64,000 nucleotides of DNA from Phoronis australis (taxonomy: Eukaryota > Phoronida > Phoronidae), in the NCBI GenBank assembly GCA_002633005.1, contig NMRA01000175.1, positions 658,734 through 722,733 on the forward strand, written 5' to 3'. Made by a program: the position numbers and the translations under genes. The stretch's first letter is position 1. Each line of letters opens with the position of its first letter. Under the pieces are notes generated by a model that saw nothing but the letters and a program-made list of their open reading frames with translations, made no database searches and had not been told where the DNA came from. Shown piece by piece: positions 1-24,856 of this stretch.

Positions 1-141
1 GCTATAGTGAAAGGAAGAGACATGATCGAAGTTTTTGGAGCTACTGACAGCTGATTGCATTACATAAATGAAGTTTGCATCATCTCTCTTCCGCAGGGTG
101 TCACTGCTGTTTTCTTCCGGGCTTTGAGGTACAAGAATATG
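1..141 (+). CDS. Possible last exon of an upstream gene (tentative)
   Basis: A pyrimidine-rich tract ending in an AG (about 82-95) is followed by a short open stretch that reads GVTAVFFRALRYKNM and then TAA at about 139-141. It could be the final coding exon of a gene on the left. A GT directly after the codons for RAL would also allow it to be an internal exon. Positions 1-51 are also open in one frame (AIVKGRDMIEVFGATDS, then TGA). I recognise no family in either piece. A CTTCCGG ETS-type motif at 114-120 lies about 220 bp upstream of the FARSA start and could instead belong to that promoter. Chance is a real alternative. Confidence 0.2.
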
Positions 142-337
142 TAAACAGAAAATTTTACAAAAAAAATAACTTCTAATACACTTTAATTTGTACAAATATA
201 TTAAAAATGTAAAATTAATTATTATTTTTACTTTAATAATGCGAATTTTTTTAACTTTAATAGTTTTATAGTTAATAATTTTAAATAAGATCTCGTAAGT
301 TGAGTTATATTCTTTTAAGCTCATTCGCATCGGTGGC

Positions 338-13379
<13,042 letters not shown>

Positions 13380-15167
13380 CATTGCTGAAATCGTGACATT
13401 GAAGAAAAAACGGTGTTTGGTCCAATGGTGGTTCGAGCCAGTGGTTGGAAACTTATCTAGTAATTTCCGAAGTCAATTAGATACTGTTAGTGAGTACTGT
13501 AAATGGCACAACTTCTGACGACAAGATAGCAACATATGGTTACAGTCATGGTTACGTGGCTTAAACTGCATGTTACCTGTACTGTGCCACTTTCTACTGA
13601 AGTCAAGTGATCTAAAATGATGTCTGTAGTATTTAATGAGGAACAAATCTGAAATTCCAGTAATTTGAAGAATTGCCTTATTATGAATGTAAAGACCAAA
13701 CAATGGGAAAAAATTTTGTGATTAATAAATGTCATTGATAAAACGACTATAGTCATGGTTGCAGGTCTTTTTCCTCACCTTTTCATGTTCACGGACAACT
13801 TTTACAACATGAGACAGTTTCTATACATCTTTAGAAATGCCAGTGTTGAAAAATGACAGCACACAATATTAGCAAAATATATTTCAGCACGTCGTACTGT
13901 TTGAGAGAGGGTCTGCTCCCCAACTATGTGAATAATAAGCTATTCAACAATCCAGTTCTCGCAGTTTGATGTTTCTTTGTACACTTACCACAGGGAGATA
14001 TAACTTTCAGTTTTCTTGATGTTTGTGAACCAGTCCTGCAGTTTGCAAGAATGCTGCTTATATGTTCGTAAGGGCCACAACTGAGGGAGAGTTATGTGCT
14101 TTAAAGGCCGAGCTGATGGCTCGGGTCAAGGCAAGAACTATTGAATGAACGAACCCATCATACTTTTATGCCTTGATGTCAGATGCCAGTTCAACTGTCG
14201 TTCACTTGAGGCAGGCAGCTGAACTTGTACCTCTCTGTCTGTGGTGGCCAAAGACTGTTGTATCACAGGTGAAATGGCAATACTTTTAATTTCCTAGCAG
14301 TTATGTTGCAATGAGTAAAGTTATAAAACAAAACATTATGGAAAAAAATGGTTTCTTTATTGATATTATTCTCTGTTTGACAAAGTTTAACTCAAACTAG
14401 ACTGTCGTACCACCAGTTGAAAAATTGATGTGAATGAATTTCATCTTGGCCTTCCTATAATGATGTCGACTGACTGGACTTCGAAACCAGCTCTAGACAA
14501 CAGGATATCTTTAACTACAGTTGAATGACGCTTTATTTAGTATGGTTCAAGCTGACAACAGATTAATGAGGAAATAAATAAAACTCCAATATAACAATAC
14601 CACCAAGGTACACTTGGCTATTTTACTATTTTACCATAAAATACATTTCATATATACATGTACATATTCCAACCCATTTTGCAATATTTACACTTTCTAA
14701 TAAAATATTACATCAGGAATTGGCCCTTCTCTTCCCTGCATCCACATTTGATGCCGAACACGACGTAATGGTTTACCAATTCAATAGGTACAGATGAACA
14801 GTCATCACTGATGAGTCTTATAAACACCGAGTTGAAAATAACAGACATTCCACTGCTTGTCCCTGGCTACAGCATTCATTGCTTTGATAGAGTTCTATCA
14901 TAATGATTAGAGTGATCGCATGATTATCAGCAGTAGCTGTGAACTGATTGGCTATTTTGACACCTGACTGGCTGATCCAATAGTATCCAAGTAATGGCTT
15001 GACTGTCTTAGGTAACCATTTTTCTGTTGAAAACTCATTGGATCAGCATGATGTTGTGAAGCATTACCTTAGCCTGTTAACAGAACACGCAGTGGTGAGA
15101 AATGACTTGTGTTGACATACTAAATTTTTAACATAGCATCCAGCTGATTGACACTGTCCATTTGTGA
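13380..15167. other. Convergent 3' region between FARSA and YIPF
   Basis: This 1.8 kb holds the two 3' untranslated regions and the space between them. A FARSA polyadenylation signal candidate AATAAA lies at 13724-13729. Candidates for the minus-strand YIPF transcript (TTTATT on the plus strand) lie at 14533-14538 and 14356-14361. I see no other gene or clear repeat. Confidence 0.6.
13724..13729 (+). terminator. Candidate FARSA polyadenylation signal
   Basis: AATAAA lies about 345 bp after the FARSA stop codon and is the first canonical hexamer I find downstream. Confidence 0.45.
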
Positions 15168-18100
15168 TTAAAGTCTCATTGTGCTGACTGTTGTGAGAAG
15201 ATCTTGCACTGTAGTGTTGGAAGGTGACACAATGGACGTGTTAAAGAAGTAGAGCTGAAATGAAAAGGAAACATTCACGGTAACTTTTCAAATGTTTTCA
15301 TGATACGGGCCAAAAAATAATCATACAAAAATTCTGCTCTCAGCAGTCATGATGGACGTGTAATTATATTTAAACGCAGTAGTCATTGCATTGAATTCTT
15401 TAAACATGTGTTGTGTTATGTTAAGTAAAGCAATTCATAGCTAAATCAACTATTAAGTATTGCACTGCAACAAGTGGGCAGGAACATTGCCTCAAAAAAA
15501 TTGTAACAGGAAAAATAAATTTAAAAGTATAAGAGGCTTGACAAAGTTACTGAATAAAATCAGAAAAAAGACGAAAAATTTAACAACAGTTTTTATTTTT
15601 AAAAACCAACAATTTTCACATAACTTAGCAGTTCATTGTATTTGAAACCACAGATATAGTCTGTCTGAGTTGGAACTAAATCTGATTTACAGAAACCAAG
15701 CTGATTCTAGTTCCATAAAAAGCCACCAGGGGTTGCTTAGTCGACCACCAGATGGCAGTGCGTTGATGTTTCCCATATGGCTCATACTGTTTTTAAATTC
15801 ATTTACGAAGGAAAAAAAACTGCTTGACGAAATTTTTTGTCTTTCATGCAAACCCTTGACTTTTTGCATGTAGTTTTTATAACAGTTGTAATGAACACGG
15901 CAAAAATACACAACCCAATAGTCAACCGATGTCAACACCAGTATAGGTTACCAAAAGATAGCCCTTATATGCAATCTACGCATTGCAATCGGGTATGCCT
16001 TAAACTAATGAGTAAGGAAAATAATGAGCCTGGGGGAGCCCTGGCTCCACAGTCATATCTGTGAAGAATTTCTGCGGGGTACAGGTCGCCCTAGGGTGAC
16101 CCGCCTACTTTCGCGGGATGCCCTTGTTGTCGCGATCTACCCGATACCCCAATAAGATCCAAAGAAATGAGCTCCAAATTAATGTCAAAGTGGTTGGTGC
16201 ACACCAATTCTCAGTGTTGTTTTTTCAACAAACCCCCATTATAGGTCTACCATAGATTAAATACCCTGAGACGCTATCTTACCATGTTGAAAATCTCGCA
16301 TGTGGCACACAGCGCCACCTGGTTTCTACAGTGGTCAATAAGTGAAGACAGCTCATCTCTCATATGCCTATAATGCCCGATGGTTGTTTTTTTTCCGACA
16401 AAAAAACGACAAAGTGGGGGATCATGGCAGTCTGCTGTATTTCAATTTTATTTGAACCAGTTTATGGATTCTTCCAGATGAAAGATTTTTTCAAATATTT
16501 GGTCAATATTAAATAGAAGATAAACACTTTCATTTTTCAATTCTGCATCTGCTTGAACATGCACAAAGCTCTAATTCAATGTGTGCTGCACAGAGGGTGG
16601 TTTGTCCCCGTCTTACAATACATATATATGGGTCAAAAGAGACTTCAGTGGCAAGGCTCTGAGCCAGTAGCCTGCCTAAAACAGGATCAAGAGTAGATTA
16701 GGTCATCTTTTGATCTCGTTTTCTGCAATCTGGGCCAAATGCTTAGCATTTCTTCAAAGTGGAAGACTTATATTAATAAACTAATACAAGAAAATACAAG
16801 AACTTGAATGACTTAAAAAGATGAATTTCTGTTTTACGCAACAGGCTCTAGTCCTGAGGGTGTATTTTTGCATACATTCATGTTACTAAAATAAACATAC
16901 AGGGGCTTAAAAATTTTGTAATCCGGTGTTCAACCACCAGCCGTTGACTAGAAAGCTTCGAATACATAGTAATATGTAATTAGACCATGTGCATTCTAGA
17001 CTAGGCCTTAGATGGAAGTCATGAATATACTAAACTATCTCAAATCTAATTGATTGCTCCTTTGGGCAAAGGCAAGCACTCCTAAAAACACCACTGAAAT
17101 CCGTCAACAACAGATGTTCACACATACGTACACAAACACACGCACTAGCGCATGCACACACATGTAAACAAACATAAAAACATAAATTCTTGCCTTTGAA
17201 GTGCTGTAGGTATCAAGTATGCATTACAAATGTCAAGATTTTTTTGTTCAAACAAGTTCAACAGTTATAGTTAAAAAATGCTTCGTCACAAGCTATTAAA
17301 TCAAACAGCCCATAACCTGACAATACTTCGTGCCATGAGATATTTTGTATATTTTTCTGCTATATTTTTACATCCAAGCAAAAAGTCACCCAAAACCCTT
17401 CGCATTAGTGCCTTCGAAGCATTAAATTATTTTTTGCTACATTCATTTTACCTATTTCTCAACTCGGGTGCTTTTCGATTGCGCTTGTTGCTAAGCAATA
17501 CTGTACCTCTATTAGTTAAAAAATGACGCTGCATAGAGTACACGCATTTTGACATAGGATCTAGTGATAGCATGAATACTACTGTAACAACAAATAAAAT
17601 GGATTTGAAAACTAAAAAAATGACAGGCTTGGTTCTTTCCATCGGAAATTGGTGCAATTTATTGCAGCGCAATACGGTACATGAGCATTCACATTTGCAG
17701 ACGACATGACGACTCGACCGCAGATGTTCACAGGTGGTACGCAGAACACGTGTAGGGCAGTAATGCCCGTTACAGGAAACGTCCTGACGCATCTCGGAGT
17801 AATTAAGCTAGTGGGGTGTCGATATGTGACTTCTAAGGGCAATCCGGCCAAACACACCAAGACTTAAAAACCAAAATATTAATGAGATTTAGCCTGTTTG
17901 TAAGCGCTGCCAGGAAACTGTGCAACAACCACTTAGCATTGTTGTAGTTATTGTCCCATTGGATAATAGCATAAAAAATAATTTATAAACCGTCTTTCAA
18001 TGAAAAAAGTGCCACAATTAGTACTTTCTTTTATTGATGAGACGAGTACAGCATGGAAGTAATCCTGTCTGCACCAAAAGTCATAATAATTTAAAAACAC

Positions 18101-21100
18101 TTGGCAATTTTGTTGGTGGGGATAACGTACAATACTTACTAATAAATAAACTAACCCCACATATCAGAATTCATTCACATGAGCATCCATGGATATTAAT
18201 TGGAACTTTTTCGTTTTCTCTCAAGACTAGTTTTAATAAAATGCAATTGGTTTGCTGTGAACAGCCCAGTTCATTGGGTCTAAGTTCCATTAGGTTTGTT
18301 CTGTGTTCATTTTCAGTCAGTGTTCAAATACACTCAAAAGATACAGAAAAGAAACAAATTCCTTACCTTAAAGCCAGCAGCCAGCGCACCATGGAATACA
18401 ATTATAAGCACCATCAGAACTATTGCAATCTGGAATGAAGAGCCAGTAATTGGGATAAACATTGGCTCCATAATTTCCAATACTTACAATATCTATAATG
18501 ATAATTGTTTCAACCAAACTGAGAAAACTTGAGTCAAATTTCAGAAGATAAAAAGCTTTCGTGAGAAAAACTGTCCACTAGTCTACATGAACTAAAACCA
18601 AATCTCAAATAATGACTAATAAGAAATAACAACCACAACAAGCAGAATTGAAAGCACAACTCCAGGCATGCATCTGGCTGCATGTGACACATTTTGATGC
18701 TTTTATTCAAACAAAATGTTCATTTGTTACAGCAGTTTGTAAACTGAGGAAGTAGCATGACATTAATTTAACCGAGTACATGTTTAAATAAATGGAAGGT
18801 AACAGTTTTTACAAATCTTAAATACACAATAAAATGTTGCAGCAATTTTTTTTTTGATTAATTCTATACTACTTTCTTTCTCAATTTTAGCCACAACTTT
18901 AAAAGACTTATCAATGACACTAAATCATTTTTTCAAAACAGCTTCACATCAGCAGCATAATGTAATTTCACCATAAAGTGAGATTAATTATTGTACAATG
19001 CAGAACAGTTACTGGTACCTGCCGTGCCTGATTGAATCAATCAGACATTGTCAGTGGGCTCGGTACCGTGGGATATATCAACAGTTTGTTTGCTTCCCCG
19101 GACCCATTTTGATAACGCAACTCTGTACAGTAACTGGTCAGAGAAATATGATCAAAACACATCTCTTATGGCAGTACGCTTCCACAGTACTTCTACCAAA
19201 CAGGCTTCGTACCGTATCTTTGGTGGGTGTGGTCTGGGTGCGTTTGTCAAAATTATCCATTATTCCAAAGCCCTGCTAAAGAGATCAGCCATGGTCTTCA
19301 ATATCTAGCCACTTCACATCAACACATGCATAACTACCTTTTTATCATCCTCACTGACAGCGGGCCAGAAGGTAATGAGTAGAACACTACCAGAGAGTAC
19401 CATGCCCAGAGCCACCAACAACCACCTCAACCATTCAAAGGGTATCACCCACAGGATCTGGAAAGAGTGAAGACAAATGATAATTATTATCACACGACCA
19501 TTGAGAATTCTTTCGTCTTCAGATTGTACTGTAATGTTGACAAAACAGGATATGGAGTACCAGACGTCAGATGTCACTATTCACGATCTGACCAATCAGT
19601 GCTGCAGAAACAATGAACTCAGTACAAAGCGAGTATAAAATATAGAATATTGGGTCAAAAAAGCAGTTGGTTCTGGTTAATTTGTATTATGACTCATTTA
19701 AAAACCTGCACTCACTGAATGCTTGCCTGCATCAATTTCAGCGAAGGTCCGGTGATTTTTTTTCAAGTTATACAAAGGCAAATAAACAAGGTTAAGCAAG
19801 GTTTAAAAACGCCATGGTTTCCAAGCGATGAGAAAAAAACAATCTCACATCCTTTTTACCAGTCTCAAGTAGATTTTTGTATTATGAAAAAGTCAGCAAA
19901 TAAAAGAATGCTGCACCACTGACTCAATTTTCAGAAAAAAAGCATACCAGAACCCACCATGCTATGTTTGACCTTATAGCATTTGAAATTTTAAATTTTC
20001 ATACTTGATTATGCATCTTTGTCATACTTACTGAGATAGGAACATACACAGCCAGGGAGTAACCATAGACACAGATGATCTCCAGGAAGGAATAGCCAGC
20101 AGGACTCTGTCTCCACCTTAGGACCCCCCAGACTAGAGTGGGGATGAGCCACCAGTAGCAGTAAATGGCAGTAGCAGCAAATGTTACTGTAAACAACACT
20201 TGTCAATGTGAATACAACTTAGAATAAAAAATAACCAAAAATCTTTCCACAAAAAGGCAAACAAACCTTCTTAATGACAAAAACTCAAAGAGTTCTCATT
20301 TTTAGATAGCATTCACTTTTTTCAAATGCATTAGTTCCCCCCTAAATTGACAAGTTACTAGAAAAATGAACTCATCACATGTCAGTTAGCACCTAATAGA
20401 CAGTATAGCAATTCCCAAGTAATTCATACACTCCTGGTAGGAAATACGAGCCAATAGCTTTTAAACATTTCTTACACTTTCAATCACCCTGGGCCACATG
20501 CCATTGAGTGTAAAGAAAAAATAGGCCTGGATCAACGCTTCTCAATAATATGTGAACCTGGAGTAAGAACAAGCTAGTAAGTCTTCTCAAACATCCTTTC
20601 CAAGACCTTTGCTTTGGAATTAGTCCAACAGAAGATAACAGAGCACAAGACAGGCAATCTAGAAACCTGTGGTTTGATTCCCAGCTGGGATTCCTGGTGT
20701 CTCTGTGTTTATTTGATAGAAGATAAAACTGTTAGATAAATCTAGACATTGGCGAGATAATCTCCCTACCCCTATTGGCAGTGGTTTGTTTCCCATCCTG
20801 GTAAACCTAATAAATATGGAAGGCAGTAATGGTCAAGAATGTCACTTTTTGTGTTGTCATAAATCAGTGGGTTGATATTGTACAAATAAGAATGATTTGT
20901 CTTCATACACATGATATGTTGGCCACTTCACATGACCTATACTTATAAGTCTGAAAAAATCTCTGTCCCAGCCGGGGCTCGAGCACCACGCTTTCTGCTC
21001 ACCGGGCAGATGCTCTAGTCCACTGAGCTATCGGGACCACTGGTCGATTATAGAAACCTAAATGGACTGTAATAGAAAACATCTACCCAAACTTTTGAAT

Positions 21101-24100
21101 GCATAAACATGTACAATATTCTGTTGTTATGAATCAGAGCGTTGATATCGTATAAATAATAATTATTTCAGACTTAGCTATAGGTCAAGTGATGTGACCA
21201 ACACGTGGTCAGACCTTACCCTGGTGGAAGTTATAGTGCCATGTATAGTCCGCGCCAGCTGTGGCTATGAAGTTGGCCAGATTGCCAGCAATGGCTGTTG
21301 TGAAGACTAATGTGGTGCAGATCCAGAATGGCCCTGTGGAACAGAATTTGACATCAGTGTTTCCATCGAAATTAATTAAATGAGCGTGTTGCCATGCAGC
21401 TACATCGGAAAATGGCTGTTGCCAGAAGACAATAGACCTGCTGACAGAGTCAGCTCTAACAAAACACAGCAACACCACCAGCTTGTTCACCATTCACTAC
21501 ATCCAACAGTGAGAACAGCTGGTTCTGTCAGTAATACTATGGAATTTTTTAACAACTCGTCAGTAACAACAATAGTAAGCCAACAGTTAGTATAGCTGCT
21601 ATACTCACCATAGAGGTCAGGGTTTGGCCTGATTCTCGTCTTGAGGAAATTTGACCGTGTGAATGGGAGCATAGAGCCTAGTATCCTAGCAACCACCTGG
21701 GCTGTGTCCACATCAAAGAATTGTTGGTAATACTCAAAGGTCCAGAAAGAGGGAGGTGGCTTACCATCTTCCAGCAGCTACAATGGAATTGTTTGGTTTT
21801 TTTCTAAATATGATCTGTGAAATTAGTTGTGTAGAACTGACCTGTTATATCAAGCAATATCAGAGATTGTAACTCCAAGAATCTCCAAAAGTCATGTTAT
21901 ACGGAGACACGTGCTGCAGGCATAGATTCTGACTTCAGCGGGCAAAATTTGTGAATGACAGTGTTATTGTTTTGCAATATTTTGGTAGAAACTACAAAAA
22001 TCAGTACCCCAGCATCTGTTTACAATAATCCCTGAGTTTTCTACAGACAGACCCATCTTTGCATAAGGCCAGTGGGCATAATATATAAAGAAATATGCAC
22101 GAGATGAATTCTAAAATGTTTGCTCATAATCATAGGAAGTGGACATCAAAACCGTAACTTAAATAGATTTCCAACTATTAACTCCTACCTGTGGGGACAA
22201 CCATACACCAACAATGTTATGCATTCTTGACTCTTTTGTTTTCAATTTTTGCACCTGCTACAGTACTAAATACACTCATGCGTATATTCAGTACTTCCAA
22301 ATATAAGCCCGGGTGCATATTAATTTGGATTTGACTTTTGGTCCCTAAACTGATATGTTACGAATGTACGTTCCAGACTTGTCTGCGCACTAGTAACAGT
22401 CTTATCTGCCTGGGTACATAATTATGCAAATGAAGAGACTAATGTATCATGGAAAATTCATGACTAAGGTGGTTCACTTCACTTTATGAGACCAATATAT
22501 GATCAATACTTGACTGCTATGTGATAGAAACCTTTGACTGATCAGCTTCTTCATCGTTATCTTCCACTGGAGGCTGTTGCCGTGGTTGACTGGGTTTATG
22601 TTTGGTAGGGTAGTCTTCGTCTGATGACATGCCATGTACGTGCGGAATGTCTGAAATCAAACATGACGTCATCCAACTACCAACTACCCACTATGAGAAA
22701 GGCTGGTGGGAATCTAACACCATAATGCATGCATTTTAAGGTAAAATTAAAAACAAGGCTATTTCCTCCTCATGGTCTCACCACCTGAAATCCAACCCTA
22801 TACTCAACACATGTTGCAAACTTTAACGTATTGTGAAAATCTGTTTCAATCTCCACACAGACCATTTACAGCATCGTTTAAGTAAAAATACCTTCAATTT
22901 TGACACTTTTCCAATAATACCCATCTAACATTGATCCCCTTAAAATCAACCGCCAATGATCTCTCAAATTCCTTTCATGGTAAAAACCAATTGCTGTCAT
23001 GAGGAAAATGCGAAGATGCTGTATTTAGAAGTTAATTGGCCTTATTTAATCATCATCAGTTTAGGTCACAGGTAGGACGAAGAAATTAGAAATAGCTTGA
23101 ACTAATTGTTTACTAAGCAGAAATATTTATGACCAAACACTCAATTACTTGTTGCGTCCAGCTTCTTTGAAGAATGCATATATTCATTTCCAGCTCACTT
23201 GACAAACACTATATTACAGTACGTTAACAAAACTAAAGCTCATACCTTGGAAGTCTAGTTCGTCTCTGCTACTGAAAGCCTGAAACATTAAAAATGTCAG
23301 TATGGATCACAAAGTTATAAAATACCTTTTTAGAAGAGGTCAGACATGACACATTGCAATGGACTACGGAATATATTCTACAAATCACAAGCAGTAAAAA
23401 TGTCAACAAATAAAAATTAGAAAAGTGAGTTGCGGCATTCATTAGAAACACAGTCCATTTCATGTTAGTTGGTCCACTGCAAGCTGATCAGATCTAAGTT
23501 CCTTTTGGTGGGAAACAGAGCAATTATCACATATCAGCAATGACGTCAATAGTAACTGTTTGAAGCAAGGGAGACAATTGGCCTGTGTGTGTGACACTGG
23601 AAAAAAGTGCAATGAACATTTAACATTACACCAGATTGATATCTGCTCTCTGGTCAAAGTAAAAGGGGGGTTTGTAATACACCAGGGCTAATTAGCTTGT
23701 TGTACTTTAACCTTATTTTTGCTAAAAATGACATGAAAAACGGTTGCCTTTCCCTTTAAATATTCATTAAGGCAATCATGGTGAAATTTTTTGTTCATTG
23801 TAAAGAATTTTTGCAGTTATTGGCCCGAAGGCTACCAATTTTATCTTTAACAGTAACTTGTGTCACAGAATAGGAGGAATATGTGAACGATAATCATTTT
23901 TTTGTTTGGTGAATAATATTGCCAACAGTTGAAAAGATGGTTAAAATTTTTATTGCTGAATGGTTAGCACACTCGCCGGTTTTAACGATGTCACTGGTTT
24001 GATTCCCGGGTCGGGTAATCTCAGCTATTATAACAATTGCGTAGTTGGCAAACGGATGATATACTGAGGAAGCACTGCCAACTCAGGGGCCTGCAGACCT

Positions 24101-24602
24101 TGGACATAGCGCAAGTGGTGTGGATACACAACACAGGAGCGCATTACTGTGGGAAAATTCCAGGACATGGGGTATTGGAGTAGTGTTGCTGAGAGCAAAT
24201 TCCAGGACACTAGGGTGTTGCTGAGATCTGGAGCTAGGAGGTGTACCGGTTCCGTCGGAAAGGGGGTAATGTTTTAGACATGGCAGTTATATGAGCCTCT
24301 GTAAGCCACTACAGGACTGCTGGTTCGATTCCCGGGTGGGGTAATCTCGGATATTACTACAACAAAACTATTACATTACTGTACTAGTCATTACACAGAC
24401 TTTGTCTACAGGAGTCAGGAGTACAGACACAGTAGCATAGTGGCAGTGCAGAATGTGGCCCAGAATGGGATTCTAAACTGTACGTCCTCATATAAACAGC
24501 GCTAAACCTTAAACAATTACTGCTGGGTACTAAGTCTGTAGGACCCAATGAACATTTCAAAAGATTATGTAATACTAATACCGATCCATCAGGAGAAGCC
24601 AT
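15168..24602 (-). CDS. Yip1-domain Golgi membrane protein, YIPF1/YIPF2 type
   Basis: Five-pass membrane protein of the Yip1/YIPF family, which binds Rab GTPases and acts in ER-Golgi and Golgi trafficking. Exons in transcript order: 24602-24582, 23279-23246, 22650-22532, 21777-21609, 21333-21220, 20186-20032, 19457-19338, 18429-18367 and 15254-15168 (TAA). They join in phase to give 293 residues; human YIPF1 and YIPF2 are about 306 and 316. An acidic, proline-rich N-terminus leads to the family block SFWTFEYYQQFFDVDT. The membrane region follows: PFWICTTLVFTTAIAGNL, then YSFLEIICVYGYSLAVYVPI, then VIPFEWLRWLL, then LLITFWPAVSEDDKK and a last hydrophobic segment before LYFF. The first exon (MASPDGS, donor GTATTA) is my weakest call. 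Whether this is YIPF1, YIPF2 or their pre-duplication ancestor cannot be settled here, though the TIMM29 linkage recalls YIPF2. Confidence 0.93.
15255..18366 (-). other. YIPF last intron
   Basis: No coding sequence seen. It contains an isolated CTCF-core match at 15745-15758, a compact GC-richer block around 16020-16330 of unknown nature, and an AC-rich low-complexity stretch at about 17100-17170. Confidence 0.6.
15745..15758 (+). promoter_or_regulatory. CTCF-consensus-like site outside the arrays
   Basis: CCACCAGATGGCAG matches CCASYAGRKGGCRS at every position. It lies in the YIPF terminal intron near the boundary between convergent genes and is not embedded in the array repeat. Binding is inferred only. 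Confidence 0.4.
20640..20830. mobile_element. Probable tRNA-derived SINE fragment
   Basis: GGTTTGATTCC at 20671-20681 is a B-box-like sequence followed by a compact non-coding tail, in a YIPF intron. Only the B box and tail are recognisable. Confidence 0.35.
20855..21213. mobile_element. Inverted-repeat element with tRNA-like core
   Basis: Arms at about 20910-20955 (GTTGGCCACTTCACATGACC) and 21168-21213 (GGTCAAGTGATGTGACCAAC) are inverted copies. A roughly 45-bp direct repeat (about 20855 and 21124, GTTGATATYGTAYAAATAA) also flanks the core. The core at 20965-21038 is tRNA-sized on the minus strand, with a mostly paired acceptor stem, a perfect GCTC/GAGC D stem and a perfect TCTGC/GCAGA anticodon stem. 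Position 33 is C and the T stem does not pair, so it is tRNA-derived, not a working tRNA. The right arm ends next to the splice donor of YIPF exon 21333-21220. Confidence 0.6.
23950..24080 (+). mobile_element. tRNA-derived SINE head
   Basis: TGGTTAGCACACTCG (A box, about 23961) and GGTTTGATTCC (B box, 23996-24006) have tRNA-like spacing. They are followed by CCGGGTCGGGTAATCTC and an AT-rich body. It is antisense inside YIPF intron 1. Confidence 0.6.
24290..24365 (+). mobile_element. Second, 5'-truncated copy of the SINE
   Basis: GGTTCGATTCC (24322-24332), followed by CGGGTGGGGTAATCTCGGAT, repeats the B box and flank of the copy at 23996. The A box is not recognisable. Confidence 0.55.
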
Positions 24603-24856
24603 GCCACAGTTTGAGGTTTTCCTTCGCCACCGAGGCACTCTCTAAAAATTTGTCTGCACTGTTGTCAGTAGAATTAATCAATTGCCACTAAACTGTTACA
24701 TTTGTTTGAAGAATTAATGTAAAAAAGCATTTATAAGTAGCTGAATTAAGATTATTAAAATATAAACTAGATACAAGAATTGTAATTAATTTCTCTTTTA
24801 ATGATGGAAAATTTTCTGAATTAAATTTTTGGCTTTCGTTAGTATCTAACTACAAG
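24603..24856. promoter_or_regulatory. Bidirectional promoter interval, YIPF / TIMM29
   Basis: Only 254 bp separate the divergent start codons. The interval is AT-rich with no TATA box at a convincing position. The TIMM29 start lies in CAAGATGGCAGC (24853-24864), which fits the TISU consensus SAASATGGCGGC except for one base. This element doubles as a YY1 site and directs initiation on very short leaders. The YIPF start assignment sets the left edge and is less certain. Confidence 0.55.

Noticed and set aside
14040-14280. Possible coding remnant between FARSA and YIPF
   Set aside because: Frames are short and interrupted, with no family resemblance. It fits FARSA 3' untranslated sequence.
20965-21038. 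Functional tRNA gene on the minus strand
   Set aside because: Acceptor, D and anticodon stems form, but position 33 is C and the T arm does not pair. It sits inside an inverted-repeat element, so I call it tRNA-derived.
23956-24025. tRNA gene on the plus strand
   Set aside because: A and B boxes are present, but the cloverleaf cannot be completed and the B box with flank recurs at 24322, as expected of a SINE.
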